NCBI RefSeq assembly: GCF_014397025.1
Contig: NZ_JACJUO010000001.1
Location: 1,846,501-1,910,500, forward strand
Reading direction: 5' to 3'
Length of the DNA: 64,000 nucleotides
DNA from: Ochrobactrum sp. Marseille-Q0166
GTDB lineage: Bacteria > Pseudomonadota > Alphaproteobacteria > Rhizobiales > Rhizobiaceae
The translations under genes and the position numbers were made by a program. Numbering within the stretch: the first letter of the stretch is position 1; the number at the start of each line of letters is the position of its first letter. Under the pieces are notes generated by a model. The model saw only the letters and a program-made list of their open reading frames with translations, was not told where the DNA came from and did not search any database. This document shows, in pieces, positions 44,358 through 54,166 of this stretch.

Positions 44358-44942
44358 ATGCGAAAAAATCACACTCTCTCTTTGCCTAACATTCTGACTT
44401 ACGGACGGATTATCGCCGTTCCGCTTGTCGTTTTGTGCTTCTTTGTAGAGGGTCGACTGCAATCCAGTGATACTTCTCGCTGGGCCGCGCTCATAATTTT
44501 TGCTATCGCCAGTATCACTGATTTCTTTGATGGTTACCTGGCTCGCATATGGCAACAGACATCGACAATCGGTCGCATGCTGGACCCGATTGCAGACAAG
44601 TTGTTGGTTTCGGCCTGCCTTCTCCTCCTTGCGGCCGATGGAACCATTGCAGGCTGGACGCTCTGGGCAGCAATTATCATTCTATGCCGCGAAATTCTGG
44701 TATCTGGGCTACGTGAATATCTTGCAGAGCTGAAGGTCAGCGTCCCGGTTTCTAGGCTGGCAAAATGGAAAACCACTGCACAGATGGTTGCATTGGCGTT
44801 CCTGCTTGCAGGCCCCGCCGGCGAAAAAGTCTTGCCCTATACGACGGAAATCGGCATCCTCCTGCTCTGGATATCTGCAATTCTTACTCTTTATACGGGT
44901 TGGGATTATTTCCGCGCCGGGCTCAAACACGTCATGGACTAA
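44358..44942 (+). CDS. pgsA: CDP-diacylglycerol-glycerol-3-phosphate 3-phosphatidyltransferase
   Basis: This 194-aa membrane enzyme makes phosphatidylglycerol-phosphate, the committed step to acidic phospholipids. The CDP-alcohol motif DGYLARIWQQTSTIGRMLDP with the following IAD (D-G-x2-A-R-x8-G-x3-D-x3-D) is exact, and SLPNILTYGRIIAVPLVVLC is the first helix. The start at 44358 is better than the longer frame from 44313, which has no support. It heads pgsA-moaD-moaE, with moaD 4 bp after it. Confidence 0.93.
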   Translation: MRKNHTLSLPNILTYGRIIAVPLVVLCFFVEGRLQSSDTSRWAALIIFAIASITDFFDGYLARIWQQTSTIGRMLDPIADKLLVSACLLLLAADGTIAGWTLWAAIIILCREILVSGLREYLAELKVSVPVSRLAKWKTTAQMVALAFLLAGPAGEKVLPYTTEIGILLLWISAILTLYTGWDYFRAGLKHVMD

Positions 44943-44946
44943 AACT

Positions 44947-45204
44947 ATGCGCGTCAATCTTGTTTATTTCGCTTGGGTGCGTGAGAAGATTGGTAAGGGA
45001 GAAGAGACTATCGAACTTCCTTTCGAGACAATCAGTGTTGGGAAACTCATCTCTCACCTCAAAAGCCTTGGCGAAGAATACGACGCTGCTTTTGAGCATG
45101 AGACGGTTATTCGCGCGGCCATCAATCAGGAACATGCTCAACATGACGAGTTCGTCAGAGACGGTAACGAAGTAGCCCTTTTTCCACCCATGACCGGTGG
45201 TTGA
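44947..45204 (+). CDS. moaD: Molybdopterin synthase small subunit
   Basis: This 85-aa ubiquitin-fold protein carries the sulfur used to build the molybdopterin dithiolene. It begins MRVNLVYFAWVREKIGKGEE and ends PPMTGG, with the Gly-Gly tail that is thiocarboxylated. It follows pgsA by 4 bp and just precedes moaE. Confidence 0.95.
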   Translation: MRVNLVYFAWVREKIGKGEETIELPFETISVGKLISHLKSLGEEYDAAFEHETVIRAAINQEHAQHDEFVRDGNEVALFPPMTGG

Positions 45205-45205
45205 C

Positions 45206-45685
45206 ATGTCTGCGCAAGCGATATGCCCGCTTTTCATAAGCGTGCGTCCCGACGATTTCGATATTGCTGAAGAAATCCGTAAGCTTGGCGAAGGGCGTAA
45301 AGATATTGGTGCAATCGTTACATTCACAGGCCTTTGCCGTGATGAAGGTGGCAAACTTTCCGCACTTGAGCTCGAACATTATCCTGGCATGGCGGAAGCA
45401 GAGATTCGTCGTATTGCAAATGAAGCAATCAGCCGATGGCCTTTATCCGGTATTTCCATTATCCATCGCTATGGTCTTGTTAAACCCGGTGCAAACATTG
45501 TTCTCGTCGTCACTGCATCAGCTCATCGAAAGGCTGCTTTTGAAGCCGCGTCATTCCTGATGGACTTCATGAAAACTGGTGCGCCATTCTGGAAACGAGA
45601 ACATCTGATTGAGGGCCGTACCGGCGACTGGGTCGAATCAAAGGCTGAAGACGATCAAAGCCGCGAACGCTGGCTTAAACACTGA
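45206..45685 (+). CDS. moaE: Molybdopterin synthase catalytic subunit
   Basis: This 159-aa subunit takes MoaD-thiocarboxylate and converts precursor Z to molybdopterin. It has IGAIVTFTGLCRDEG, LELEHYPGMAEAEI, SIIHRYGLVKPGANIVLVVT and SAHRKAAFEAASFLMDFMKT, ending with PFWKREH, all typical. I start at ATG 45206, just after the moaD stop. It could supply cofactor for the oxidoreductase at 34416-36533. Confidence 0.95.
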   Translation: MSAQAICPLFISVRPDDFDIAEEIRKLGEGRKDIGAIVTFTGLCRDEGGKLSALELEHYPGMAEAEIRRIANEAISRWPLSGISIIHRYGLVKPGANIVLVVTASAHRKAAFEAASFLMDFMKTGAPFWKREHLIEGRTGDWVESKAEDDQSRERWLKH

Positions 45686-45972
45686 ACGTCCTGTTGTTTT
45701 GGACAAGTTGTCGCAGATGAAGCTCTTTTGCATATGGAAAGAGTTTCGATCACGCTATTTAAGCGCGAATTAACTATTTAAGCTCCTAAAATATTGGGTA
45801 TTTTGGATAGTGTGTTACCGCACCGCCACAATTTTCACATGAAGCCGGGTCTATTGTCTGCTTTATGAATATTGATGTTTGCGAGTACAGGAAGCTGAAG
45901 CAATCGCCAGATTGAAAGCCCTGCTCGAAGCAGATGGAAAGAAATGCGGGAGCGGAAGTTTCGGATTAGGCA

Positions 45973-46776
45973 ATGCTAAAAGGACTGACGAAAACTCTTT
46001 CTATTGTGGCAGCGCTCACAGCGGGTATCGGTGTGCTTGGCGGTACAGCCATATTCTTCACGACTTCTATGCCGACGGCCAGCATTGCGGCGGACAAGAC
46101 TATCAGCGGTAAGGTCGTTTATCGCGAGCGTATTGCGCTGCCGCCTGAAGCTCACCTTGTTGTTCAGCTAAATGATGTTTCTCTTGCCGATGCCCCGTCT
46201 AAGACCATCGGCGAGACACGTATAGAAGCACCTCAGGGCTCACCAATCCCTTTCGCGATCAATTTCGATATTGATAAAATCGAACCGCAACACACCTATG
46301 CTCTTCAGGCACGTATCGTTGCAGGTGACACGCTCTGGTTTGTAAGTGATGAGCGTTACGAAGTGGATCCGAAGAACCCGCGTGAACCAATCGAAATCAA
46401 GGTCGTGATGGTTCGTAAAAGCGCAGATGAATCGACAGCGATTGGTATCGAAGGCAAGGACTGGCTCGCGGAAGACATTCAGGGGGGTGGCGTGGTCGAT
46501 ACCGCTCAGACCACGCTTCTCGTCGGTTCTGATGGCTCTGTCAGCGGCTCGGGCGGCTGCAACCGTTTCATGAGCAAGGCTACAATCTCGGGCAGCAATA
46601 TCTCATTCGCTGAAATTGGTTCTACCTATATGCAATGCCCGCCTGCGCTGATGAATCAGGAACGCAAATTCCTCGATGTGCTCGGCAAGACGCGTTCATA
46701 CAAGATGGATTCCGGAAAGCTCGTCCTGATAGATGAAGGTGGCGACGAGTTGGCAAGGCTTGCACAAAGCCTTTGA
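45973..46776 (+). CDS. YbaY and META domain lipoprotein-like secreted protein
   Basis: This 267-aa protein has an N-terminal hydrophobic signal or anchor (TLSIVAALTAGIGVLGGTAI), a YbaY-like beta domain at about 43-150 (SGKVVYRERIALPPEAHLVV, HTYALQARIVAG), and a META/HslJ-like domain at about 160-265 (LVGSDGSVSGSGGCNRFMSK, YMQCPPALMNQERKFLDVL). Such domains occur in heat- or stress-linked envelope proteins; function is not known. It is followed by a terminator. The frame has no typical lipobox. Confidence 0.8.
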   Translation: MLKGLTKTLSIVAALTAGIGVLGGTAIFFTTSMPTASIAADKTISGKVVYRERIALPPEAHLVVQLNDVSLADAPSKTIGETRIEAPQGSPIPFAINFDIDKIEPQHTYALQARIVAGDTLWFVSDERYEVDPKNPREPIEIKVVMVRKSADESTAIGIEGKDWLAEDIQGGGVVDTAQTTLLVGSDGSVSGSGGCNRFMSKATISGSNISFAEIGSTYMQCPPALMNQERKFLDVLGKTRSYKMDSGKLVLIDEGGDELARLAQSL

Positions 46777-46794
46777 TCGCATCCATGCTTAAAT

Positions 46795-46827
46795 AAAAAA
46801 GCCCGGTCAAAAAGACCGGGCTTTTTT
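46795..46827. terminator. Bidirectional terminator META gene/ndk
   Basis: AAAAAAGCCCGGTC and GACCGGGCTTTTTT form a perfect 14-bp stem around AAAAA. It is placed between the convergent META-domain gene and ndk. Confidence 0.95.
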
Positions 46828-46845
46828 CAATTCATCTATCAGCAA

Positions 46846-47268
46846 TTAGCCAACGATTTCGGTGCCGGAGAACCAGTAGGCGATTTCTTCAGCAGCAGTT
46901 TCAGGAGCATCCGAACCGTGAACCGAATTTTCGCCGATCGACAGAGCGAATTCCTTGCGGATCGTACCAGCGTCTGCGTTTGCAGGGTTGGTTGCGCCCA
47001 TAACTTCACGGTTCTTGGCAATTGCATTTTCGCCTTCGAGCACCTGAACGATGGTTGGGCCGGAAGACATGAATTCAGTCAGTTCGCCAAAGAAAGGGCG
47101 TTCCTTGTGAACAGCGTAGAAGCCTTCAGCTTCACGCAGGCTCATCCAGACGCGCTTGGAAGCAACAACGCGCAGACCAGCTTCTTCAAGCTTGGCGGTG
47201 ATGGCACCGGTCAGGTTGCGGCGGGTCGCATCAGGCTTGATCATGGAGAAGGTACGTTCGATTGCCAT
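46846..47268 (-). CDS. ndk: Nucleoside diphosphate kinase
   Basis: This 140-aa enzyme balances NTP and dNTP pools via a phospho-His intermediate. It begins [20 protein letters not shown], holds the active-site region [20 protein letters not shown], with the catalytic His in SVHGSD, and has the normal length. It is monocistronic with its own terminator. Confidence 0.96.
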   Translation of the reverse strand: MAIERTFSMIKPDATRRNLTGAITAKLEEAGLRVVASKRVWMSLREAEGFYAVHKERPFFGELTEFMSSGPTIVQVLEGENAIAKNREVMGATNPANADAGTIRKEFALSIGENSVHGSDAPETAAEEIAYWFSGTEIVG

Positions 47269-47429
47269 TATGACACCTTGTTTGATGGAAAATTTGAAAA
47301 GTGAGGCTCTATAGCGTTGATAGCCTCAATTGCCAAGGGGTAGCCCCCTCGCCCACGCCTCTTATCGGCTTGAGACGGCAGAAAATTGACTGCATAGATG
47401 TGTAAATTCGATTCGCGTTCGGGGGGAAG

Positions 47430-47942
47430 ATGGAACAGCACTTTCAAATGTTCGCCTATTATAATCGCTGGGCCAATGAACTGCTCTATTCCGCGGCGGC
47501 CGATCTGAGCGATGTGGACTATAGACTCGATCTCGGACTTTTCTTTGGCTCAATCCATCGCACTTTCAATCATCTTCTGGTTACAGATCGTATCTGGATG
47601 AAGCGCTTTACAGGTGAAGGTGATCACCCCAACCAGCTTGATGCCATCATCACCGACGACTTCATCAAGCTGCGGGATATGCGCAAGGCTGAAGACCAAC
47701 GTATCTGCAACTATGTTGAAGGCATGAATAGTGAACAGCTTGCAGGACGCTTTACCTATATGACAGCAACCAATGTGCGCACGATCAGTCAGCGGGTCGC
47801 GCCGGCACTTGCGCACCTCTTCAACCATCAGACGCATCATCGCGGACAAATTCATTCAGCACTCACGCGTTTGAGCGCGGATGCGCCATCGCTCGATCTC
47901 ATTCAGTTTCAACGCACTGAAACAGGCCGCCGCTTCGCCTGA
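47430..47942 (+). CDS. DinB-family protein
   Basis: This 170-aa four-helix-bundle protein begins MEQHFQMFAYYNRWANELLY, holds IHRTFNHLLVTDRIWMKRF with the first metal His, and the pair HLFNHQTHHRGQIHSAL with two further His ligands. DinB proteins bind a divalent metal; some act in bacillithiol-type transfer or damage response. The substrate here is unknown. It is followed 57 bp later by an ABC-F ATPase. Confidence 0.88.
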   Translation: MEQHFQMFAYYNRWANELLYSAAADLSDVDYRLDLGLFFGSIHRTFNHLLVTDRIWMKRFTGEGDHPNQLDAIITDDFIKLRDMRKAEDQRICNYVEGMNSEQLAGRFTYMTATNVRTISQRVAPALAHLFNHQTHHRGQIHSALTRLSADAPSLDLIQFQRTETGRRFA

Positions 47943-47999
47943 TATAGGTTCAGATGATACTTGCGGAAATTTCTCAAGCCGTGCAAAAGCCTTCTCATC

Positions 48000-49883
48000 A
48001 TGCTTATTCTTGACGATATCTCTGTACGCATCGCCGGACGCCTTCTAATCGACCACGCCAGTGTCACACTGCCTGCGGGATCGAAAACAGGTTTTGTTGG
48101 CCGCAACGGCACTGGAAAATCGACGCTTTTCCGCGTGATTACCGGTGATCTAGCTTCTGAGACCGGTAGCATTTCTCTGCCGAAGAACACGCGCATCGGC
48201 CAGGTGGCGCAGGAAGCTCCGGGGACGGAAGATGCGCTGATTGAAATCGTCATGAAGGCGGACAAGGAACGCACAGCACTTCTCGAAGAGGCTGAGACTG
48301 CAACCGATCCGCATCGTATTGCCGAAATTCATACGCGTCTTGCCGACATCAATGCGCATTCGGCGGAATCACGCGCAGGCGCAATTCTGTCCGGTCTAGG
48401 GTTCAACACAGAAGCACAACGCCGCCCGGCCTCGGCCTTCTCCGGTGGCTGGCGTATGCGCGTGGCGCTTGCAGCAGTACTGTTTTCCGAGCCGGATTTG
48501 CTATTGCTGGACGAGCCGACCAACTATCTCGATCTTGAAGGTGTGTTGTGGCTTGTTGATTATGTGAAACGGTATCCGCACACCGTGATCATCATCAGCC
48601 ATGATCGCGACTTGCTGAATTCTGCCACGTCGTCGATCATGCATCTTGATCAAAAGAAAATCAGCTTCTGGCGCGGCAATTACGATCAGTTCGAGCGGCA
48701 ACGTCATGAAATGCTGGAGCTTCAGCAAAAAGCACATGTGAAACAGGAAGCACACCGTAAACATATGGAAGCTTTCGTGGAGCGCTTCCGTGCCAAGGCA
48801 TCAAAGGCCAGACAGGCGCAGTCGCGTATGAAGGCTCTGGAAAAGCTCAAACCGATTGAGCTTTACGTTGAAAGCAATGTGCAACCGTTCCGCTTTCCCG
48901 ATGCGGAAAAGAAAGCCGCCTCGCCGATCATTGCGCTTGACCATGCCGATGTCGGCTATGTGCCGGGCAAGCCTGTGTTGCGAAATGTCACGCTGCGCAT
49001 CGACAATGATGATCGCATTGCGCTGCTCGGCTCCAACGGTAACGGCAAATCGACGCTGGCCAAGCTGATTGCCGGACGGCTGCAACCGGAAAAAGGCAAT
49101 CTCACGCTTTCACCCAATCTGAAGGTAGCATTCTTCGCCCAGCATCAGATGGATGATCTGGTCCCCGAGGATAATGCGATCGAGCATGTGCGCAAGCTGA
49201 TGCCGCTTGAAGCGGAGGCCAAAGTTCGCGCACGCGTTGCCCAGATGGGGCTTTCGACGGAGAAAATGCTGACACCTGCAAAGGACCTCTCCGGCGGGGA
49301 AAAGGCACGTCTTCTGATGGGGCTTGCTACTTTCCATGGCCCAAATCTGCTGATCCTCGACGAACCGACCAACCATCTTGATATTGATAGCCGAGAGGAA
49401 CTGGTTCACGCGCTCAATGCTTTCAACGGCGCCGTTATTCTGATTGCGCATGATCGTCACCTTATCGAAGCGACGATGGAACGGCTGTGGCTGGTGCGTG
49501 CGGGTGGCGTGAACGCCTTTGATGGCGACCTTGATGAGTATCGCCAGATTGTTCTCGCTGATGCAAAGGGTGAGCAGGTATCAGACCGTGAAGAAGGCCC
49601 GAAGGTCAACAAAGCGGAACAGCGTAAACTTGCCGCCCAGAAGCGCGAAACTTTGGCTCCTCTGCTCAAAAAGATCAAGGAAACCGAGAGCTTGATGCAG
49701 AAACTGCAGAAACAGATTCAGGGTTTCACATCTCAGCTCGAGGACCCCGCTCTTTACGAGAAGGAGCCGCAGAAAGCGATCCGCATCAACAAAGAGATGA
49801 GCGATGCAAAAACGGCACTCGCTGATGCGGAAGACAAATGGCTGGAAATGTCTACCGAATATGAAGACGCAATGGCCGATTAG
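48000..49883 (+). CDS. ABC-F ATPase (YheS/Uup-like)
   Basis: This 627-aa soluble protein has two ABC domains with Walker A GRNGTGKST and GSNGNGKST, signatures SGGWRMR and LSGGEKAR, and a middle linker rich in basic residues at about 240-300. ABC-F proteins act on the ribosome rather than in transport; the tail is coiled-coil-like (LLKKIKETESLMQKLQKQI). The closest sub-class is not certain. I start at 48000 (MLILDDISVRI). Confidence 0.92.
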   Translation: MLILDDISVRIAGRLLIDHASVTLPAGSKTGFVGRNGTGKSTLFRVITGDLASETGSISLPKNTRIGQVAQEAPGTEDALIEIVMKADKERTALLEEAETATDPHRIAEIHTRLADINAHSAESRAGAILSGLGFNTEAQRRPASAFSGGWRMRVALAAVLFSEPDLLLLDEPTNYLDLEGVLWLVDYVKRYPHTVIIISHDRDLLNSATSSIMHLDQKKISFWRGNYDQFERQRHEMLELQQKAHVKQEAHRKHMEAFVERFRAKASKARQAQSRMKALEKLKPIELYVESNVQPFRFPDAEKKAASPIIALDHADVGYVPGKPVLRNVTLRIDNDDRIALLGSNGNGKSTLAKLIAGRLQPEKGNLTLSPNLKVAFFAQHQMDDLVPEDNAIEHVRKLMPLEAEAKVRARVAQMGLSTEKMLTPAKDLSGGEKARLLMGLATFHGPNLLILDEPTNHLDIDSREELVHALNAFNGAVILIAHDRHLIEATMERLWLVRAGGVNAFDGDLDEYRQIVLADAKGEQVSDREEGPKVNKAEQRKLAAQKRETLAPLLKKIKETESLMQKLQKQIQGFTSQLEDPALYEKEPQKAIRINKEMSDAKTALADAEDKWLEMSTEYEDAMAD

Positions 49884-50010
49884 AGCGCGTTTCGATCTGA
49901 TTGAATCGAATCCTCGCTTTAAATCATTGTTTTAATGCGCATCTTTATCTGATCCTAGCGGGACCATAATTCGTTCGCGTAAGCGTTTCACACTTTTCCG
50001 TGCGCGCTCT
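49882..50010. repeat. 129-bp repeat with terminal inverted repeats
   Basis: It starts AGAGCGCG and ends CGCGCTCT, exact inverted ends, directly after the ABC-F stop. Internally it holds GCGTTTCGATCTGATTGAAT and GTAAGCGTTTCACACTTTTC. The right part resembles the degenerate copies at 582 and 34382 (CTTTTCGG...GCGCT). It looks like a non-autonomous intergenic repeat. Confidence 0.7.
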
Positions 50011-50572
50011 AAATTTGCGGGCGGCGAATGCGTGTCCGCATCAGCGCATAAACTCCGATAACGCCGAGGATGAGGCCAATTGTCGTGTAGGTCTCATCGG
50101 CTTCTTCAGCCCCTCGCCTCAATACGAGTTCGACCTTGGAGAGCTGCAGGCCATCCGTATTGCCCTGCACGGCGCGGAATGCATAGGTGCCAGACAGAAC
50201 CGGATCAATATCGCCTGCGCTCTGACGTAACACACTGCCATCCTGCGGACGATCCGTATTGACTGAGCTGCTGCTTGGAGCAAAATCCATTCCCTGTGAG
50301 AGAACAGGAAACCCATTGCGGCTCACAGCAAGGGTAACGGCTGAACGACGTTCAGCTGGCACATAGCCTGGCAGAGGTGTCGCATCAAGAAAGATGCGAA
50401 TAGGCGCATCGCTCGCGTCGAGCTTTATTTCTTGCGTGATGAAACCAGCCTGACGGCTTTCAAGGATTGGCCAGCGCCCGAGCTCATCACCCGTAAAATG
50501 GCGCATGTACCAAGGATAGCCCAAAGCAACACTGAAGCCAGTGATAATCATTGCGACGAAAAGGGCACGCAT
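50009..50572 (-). CDS. Hypothetical membrane protein
   Basis: This 187-aa protein starts at 50572, where ATG overlaps the holC stop as TGATG. It has one N-terminal helix (LFVAMIITGFSVALGYPWYM), a beta-rich periplasmic part (FITQEIKLDASDAPIRIFLD) and one C-terminal helix (IGLILGVIGVYALM). The longer frame from 50653 runs inside holC. No known family is recognised; coupling to holC is a location fact, not evidence of function. The gene ends at the 129-bp repeat. Confidence 0.7.
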   Translation of the reverse strand: MRALFVAMIITGFSVALGYPWYMRHFTGDELGRWPILESRQAGFITQEIKLDASDAPIRIFLDATPLPGYVPAERRSAVTLAVSRNGFPVLSQGMDFAPSSSSVNTDRPQDGSVLRQSAGDIDPVLSGTYAFRAVQGNTDGLQLSKVELVLRRGAEEADETYTTIGLILGVIGVYALMRTRIRRPQI

Positions 50573-51021
50573 CAGGCTTTGCGCTCCCAACGACGATCGG
50601 GCGTCTGCTGCCAATAGGTCAATTCGTGGTTCTCCGTTTTGAAGGTTTTCCACTGGGCGCGAGCATGTTCGAGCTGATCCTGATCATGCCCGTCAAACAT
50701 GACAACCAGTCTTTCGTAATCCGCCGCATGTTCGAGCGCCGCACCTTCAACGAGAAAACGAACCGTTGCTCCGTTGAGATTGGCTTCCGAGGTCGTCAGC
50801 AGGACTGGCTGATGTTCGGGATGGGGTTCCTTATCAGTGCCATGGGCCACGAAGGAGGTATCCGAAAAAGTCCAGAGCAGATTATCGAGTGCATCACGTC
50901 TTTCATCGCTCACCGCCTGAATCGTCACACGCCAACCACGCCCAAGGGAACGTTCTACAAGCCCCGGCAGAGCTTCATCCAGTGTCGATTCTGTCAGATG
51001 ATAAAAGAGAATTTCAGCCAT
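50572..51021 (-). CDS. holC: DNA polymerase III chi subunit
   Basis: This 149-aa protein links the clamp loader to SSB at the replication fork. It begins MAEILFYHLTESTLDEALPG with LPGLVERSLGRGWRVTIQAV and DNLLWTFSDTSFVAHGTDKE, a typical HolC set. It follows pepA by 78 bp and is coupled to the membrane protein downstream. Confidence 0.92.
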   Translation of the reverse strand: MAEILFYHLTESTLDEALPGLVERSLGRGWRVTIQAVSDERRDALDNLLWTFSDTSFVAHGTDKEPHPEHQPVLLTTSEANLNGATVRFLVEGAALEHAADYERLVVMFDGHDQDQLEHARAQWKTFKTENHELTYWQQTPDRRWERKA

Positions 51022-51099
51022 AGGTTCTTTTTAGGTTATTGGTTGAGGCGAAGAAAGTGATTCAATTCCCCGCCCCAACATATTGCTCCTGAATCTGAT

Positions 51100-52593
51100 T
51101 CAGCTTTCGAAATTGTCACGGACGAGACGGTCGAGAAGGCGAACACCATAACCCGAAGCCCAAGATTGGCTATATTCGTTGGTTGGTGACCCCATAGCTG
51201 TACCGGCAACATCAAGATGCGCCCAAGGCGTATCACCCACAAAACGCTTGAGGAACTGTGCCGCGGTAATGGAGCCTGCGTAGCGGCCTGAACTGTTCTT
51301 CATATCCGCAAATTTGGAATCGATCATCTTGTCGTATTCCTTGCCAAGCGGCATACGCCACAGTTTTTCACCCGTCGCCTGACCCGCTTCATAAAGCTGA
51401 TCAGCAAGCTCGTCATCGTTCGAGAATAGACCTGCATGATGCGTGCCGAGGGCCACCATGATCGCACCGGTCAGCGTCGCGAGATTGATCATGAATTTCG
51501 GCTTGAAACGATCATTGGTATAATAGAGTGCATCTGCCAGCACGAGGCGGCCTTCAGCGTCTGTGTTGATCACTTCAATGGTCTGGCCAGACATCGATGT
51601 AACGATATCGCCCGGACGCTGAGCATTGCCATCCGGCATGTTTTCAACAAGGCCGATCACGCCGATTGCGTTGACCTTTGCCTTGCGACCAGCAAGAGCG
51701 CGCATCAAACCGACAACGGCTGCAGCCCCCCCCATGTCGCCTTTCATTTCCTCCATGCCCGCTGCGGGCTTGATTGAGATGCCGCCGGTATCGAACACAA
51801 CGCCCTTACCCACGAAAGCAACCGGCTTTTCCTTGGACTTGGCACCCTGCCATTCCATGATAACCAGACGCGGCGGACGAACCGAGCCCTGAGCAACGCC
51901 TAAAAGCGAGCCCATGCCCAGCTTTTTCATTTCTTTTTCGCCAAGAACTTCAACTTTTACACCAAGTTTTTCGAGCTTTTCAGCTTCTTCAGCAAATTCC
52001 ACTGGGCCGAGAATATTCGCTGGTTCGTTGACAAGATCGCGCGCCTTGATCACACCGTCTGCAACAGCTTCCGCCACTTCGAGGGCTTTTTTAGCACTAT
52101 GAATATCCGCGGTCTGAATATGAATTTTTGCCGCGTTTTTCGGCTCGCCGTTCTCTTCACTCTTCCGCGTTTTATAGCGATTAAAGTCATAAGAACGCAG
52201 AATCATCCCAAGGGCTACATCGCCAGCCTCATCAGCAGCAATTGTGGTTTCAGGCAAGGCAAGCGTTAACGTCGCACGGTCAGACTTGCCGATTTGTGAA
52301 AAAGCTGCGCCCCCGATCTTGATCCAGTCGTCATTACCAAGCTCACCCGGTTCACCAACGCCAACCAGAACAATCTTGTCGATACCGCCTTGAGAGGTTT
52401 CGATAGCTTCGGCAGTTTTAGCCAGGGCTCCTGAAAAGCCCGAAACCTCAATGATCTTCGCTATTTTCTCTGCACCACCAACTGCCTGTCCCGCCTCTTC
52501 CGAAAAGCTTCCGCCTTTGGCCACCAAAACAATGCTTACGCCTTTTTGTGGCGCGGAAAATTCACTGAAGCTAATTGCAGGACGTTTCGACAT
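51100..52593 (-). CDS. pepA: Leucyl aminopeptidase (M17)
   Basis: This 497-aa zinc/manganese aminopeptidase releases N-terminal residues from peptides in the cytoplasm. The metal and catalytic motifs [20 protein letters not shown] (lysine and Asp ligands) and [16 protein letters not shown] (family signature) are complete. I start at 52593 ([18 protein letters not shown]), preceded by GGAG, rather than at 52608. holC follows downstream. In E. coli PepA also binds DNA; this is not tested here. Confidence 0.95.
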   Translation of the reverse strand: MSKRPAISFSEFSAPQKGVSIVLVAKGGSFSEEAGQAVGGAEKIAKIIEVSGFSGALAKTAEAIETSQGGIDKIVLVGVGEPGELGNDDWIKIGGAAFSQIGKSDRATLTLALPETTIAADEAGDVALGMILRSYDFNRYKTRKSEENGEPKNAAKIHIQTADIHSAKKALEVAEAVADGVIKARDLVNEPANILGPVEFAEEAEKLEKLGVKVEVLGEKEMKKLGMGSLLGVAQGSVRPPRLVIMEWQGAKSKEKPVAFVGKGVVFDTGGISIKPAAGMEEMKGDMGGAAAVVGLMRALAGRKAKVNAIGVIGLVENMPDGNAQRPGDIVTSMSGQTIEVINTDAEGRLVLADALYYTNDRFKPKFMINLATLTGAIMVALGTHHAGLFSNDDELADQLYEAGQATGEKLWRMPLGKEYDKMIDSKFADMKNSSGRYAGSITAAQFLKRFVGDTPWAHLDVAGTAMGSPTNEYSQSWASGYGVRLLDRLVRDNFES

Positions 52594-52957
52594 AACAACT
52601 CCAAACAAGTCTGATTACGGGATGACACGATTGTGTCGCGACTTTTCCTTACTCATGTGAGACGAATATGGCGAAACAGCAAGTCTATTGCGTCTTCAAA
52701 ATCGGTTTTACGTTAACTCTGGTGAAAACTTGTATATCACGATTATGGAACCATCTGTCTCATGGTCAAACGACTGCGCGTCAATTATTGCATCCATAAA
52801 TGAGGCTGGTGGTGGTATGCCTCAGAAATTTTTAGTAATCTGTTAACCAGATTTGTTCGGCTAATTTTAGCCAAGTGCAATTAGGCTAGATTTTAATCAC
52901 GAGCATTGTTTCTGTCGGGACAGCTGCTTCAACAAAACCGGGATGTAGACTCCGCCT
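52594..52957. promoter_or_regulatory. Divergent promoter region pepA/lptF
   Basis: This 364-bp spacer should carry the promoters of pepA (leftward) and lptF (rightward). A small palindrome GACACGATTGTGTC is at 52624-52637, near the pepA promoter region. No gene is seen. It is AT-rich near 52830-52880. Confidence 0.5.
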
Positions 52958-54166
52958 ATGAAATTGATTGAGTTGTACATCCTTCGCCGTGTGGCGGTTA
53001 TGTTTTTTGCGGTGCTTGGCGCCGCTGTAGGAATCACATGGACTGTGCAAGTACTTCAGCGCGTTGACTTTCTAACGACAAGCGGCCAGTCCATTCAAAC
53101 AATCATTCAGTTCAGTTCGCTTCTTATTCCTTCGGCGATCCCATTGGTCATGCCTTTTGCCCTGATCATCGCCATTACTCAGACACTTTCTACGATGAAT
53201 CAGGATTCTGAGCTCGTCGTTATCAATGCATCGGGTGCACCGCGTAGTGCTGTGATGCGTCCGATACTCATGCTCGCAGCGATTATCTCGGTCATTTCCT
53301 TTCTTGTCGCAAATTATGTCGATCCGTATGCGCGCATGAACATGCGCGCAATGATTGCAAATGCGAGCGCAGATGTGCTCAATGTGCTGATACAGGAAGG
53401 TAGCTTTCGCAAGCTTTCCGATAATCTTTATGTGCAGATTGCAGAGCAGCGGGCAGATGGTAGCATCGGGGGACTGTTCATCGCCGATTCTCGTGACCCT
53501 ACGCTCGATCTGATTTACTACGCTTCAGATGGCAATGTTGCCACTACCCCTTCTGGGCCGATGCTGCTTATGAAAAATGGTGAAGTCCAGCGTCGCGACG
53601 TATCTGATGGCACAGTCTCAATCATCAAGTTCAATTCTTATGCTTTTGATCTAAGCCAGTTCACATCCTCAGGTGAAGAATTCATCATTTACGCGAAAGA
53701 TCGCCCACTCACCTACCTGCTCAACCCCGATCCAAACGATCCGATCTTGCAAACACGACCGTTGCGCTACAAGGCAGAACTACACCGTCGCTTGACAGAA
53801 TGGCTGTATCCGGTCGTTTTTGCGATGATCGCTTTGGCGTTTGCCGGTGATTCTCGTTCTCACCGTGAAGCGCGTGTTTCAGCTTCCTTCTCGGCAATCA
53901 GCACAGCGTTACTTATATATTGGGCTGGCTACTTCGCTGCTGACCGCGCTGACAAAGATGAGACCTATATGGTCATAATGTATTTGGTTCCGATCGGCGT
54001 TATACTGGTAGCGAGCTATACTCTGGGCACAGGCCGTCGTATTGGCCTTCCCGACAAGTGGACCGACCGTATTCTTGATAACTTCGACCACTTCAGACGC
54101 GGTCTCTCGGTATTTACAAGTCGTCTTTTGGGGCGGTCCCGCAAAAATACGGGAGGACGCGCATGA
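52958..54166 (+). CDS. lptF: LPS export ABC transporter permease LptF
   Basis: This 402-aa inner-membrane subunit of the LptB2FG complex extracts LPS from the membrane. Six membrane helices with a large periplasmic domain between three and three are visible; MKLIELYILRRVAVMFFAVL and VMRPILMLAAIISVISFLV fit. It overlaps lptG by 4 bp and starts the envelope unit lptF-lptG-lptD-surA. Confidence 0.93.
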   Translation: MKLIELYILRRVAVMFFAVLGAAVGITWTVQVLQRVDFLTTSGQSIQTIIQFSSLLIPSAIPLVMPFALIIAITQTLSTMNQDSELVVINASGAPRSAVMRPILMLAAIISVISFLVANYVDPYARMNMRAMIANASADVLNVLIQEGSFRKLSDNLYVQIAEQRADGSIGGLFIADSRDPTLDLIYYASDGNVATTPSGPMLLMKNGEVQRRDVSDGTVSIIKFNSYAFDLSQFTSSGEEFIIYAKDRPLTYLLNPDPNDPILQTRPLRYKAELHRRLTEWLYPVVFAMIALAFAGDSRSHREARVSASFSAISTALLIYWAGYFAADRADKDETYMVIMYLVPIGVILVASYTLGTGRRIGLPDKWTDRILDNFDHFRRGLSVFTSRLLGRSRKNTGGRA

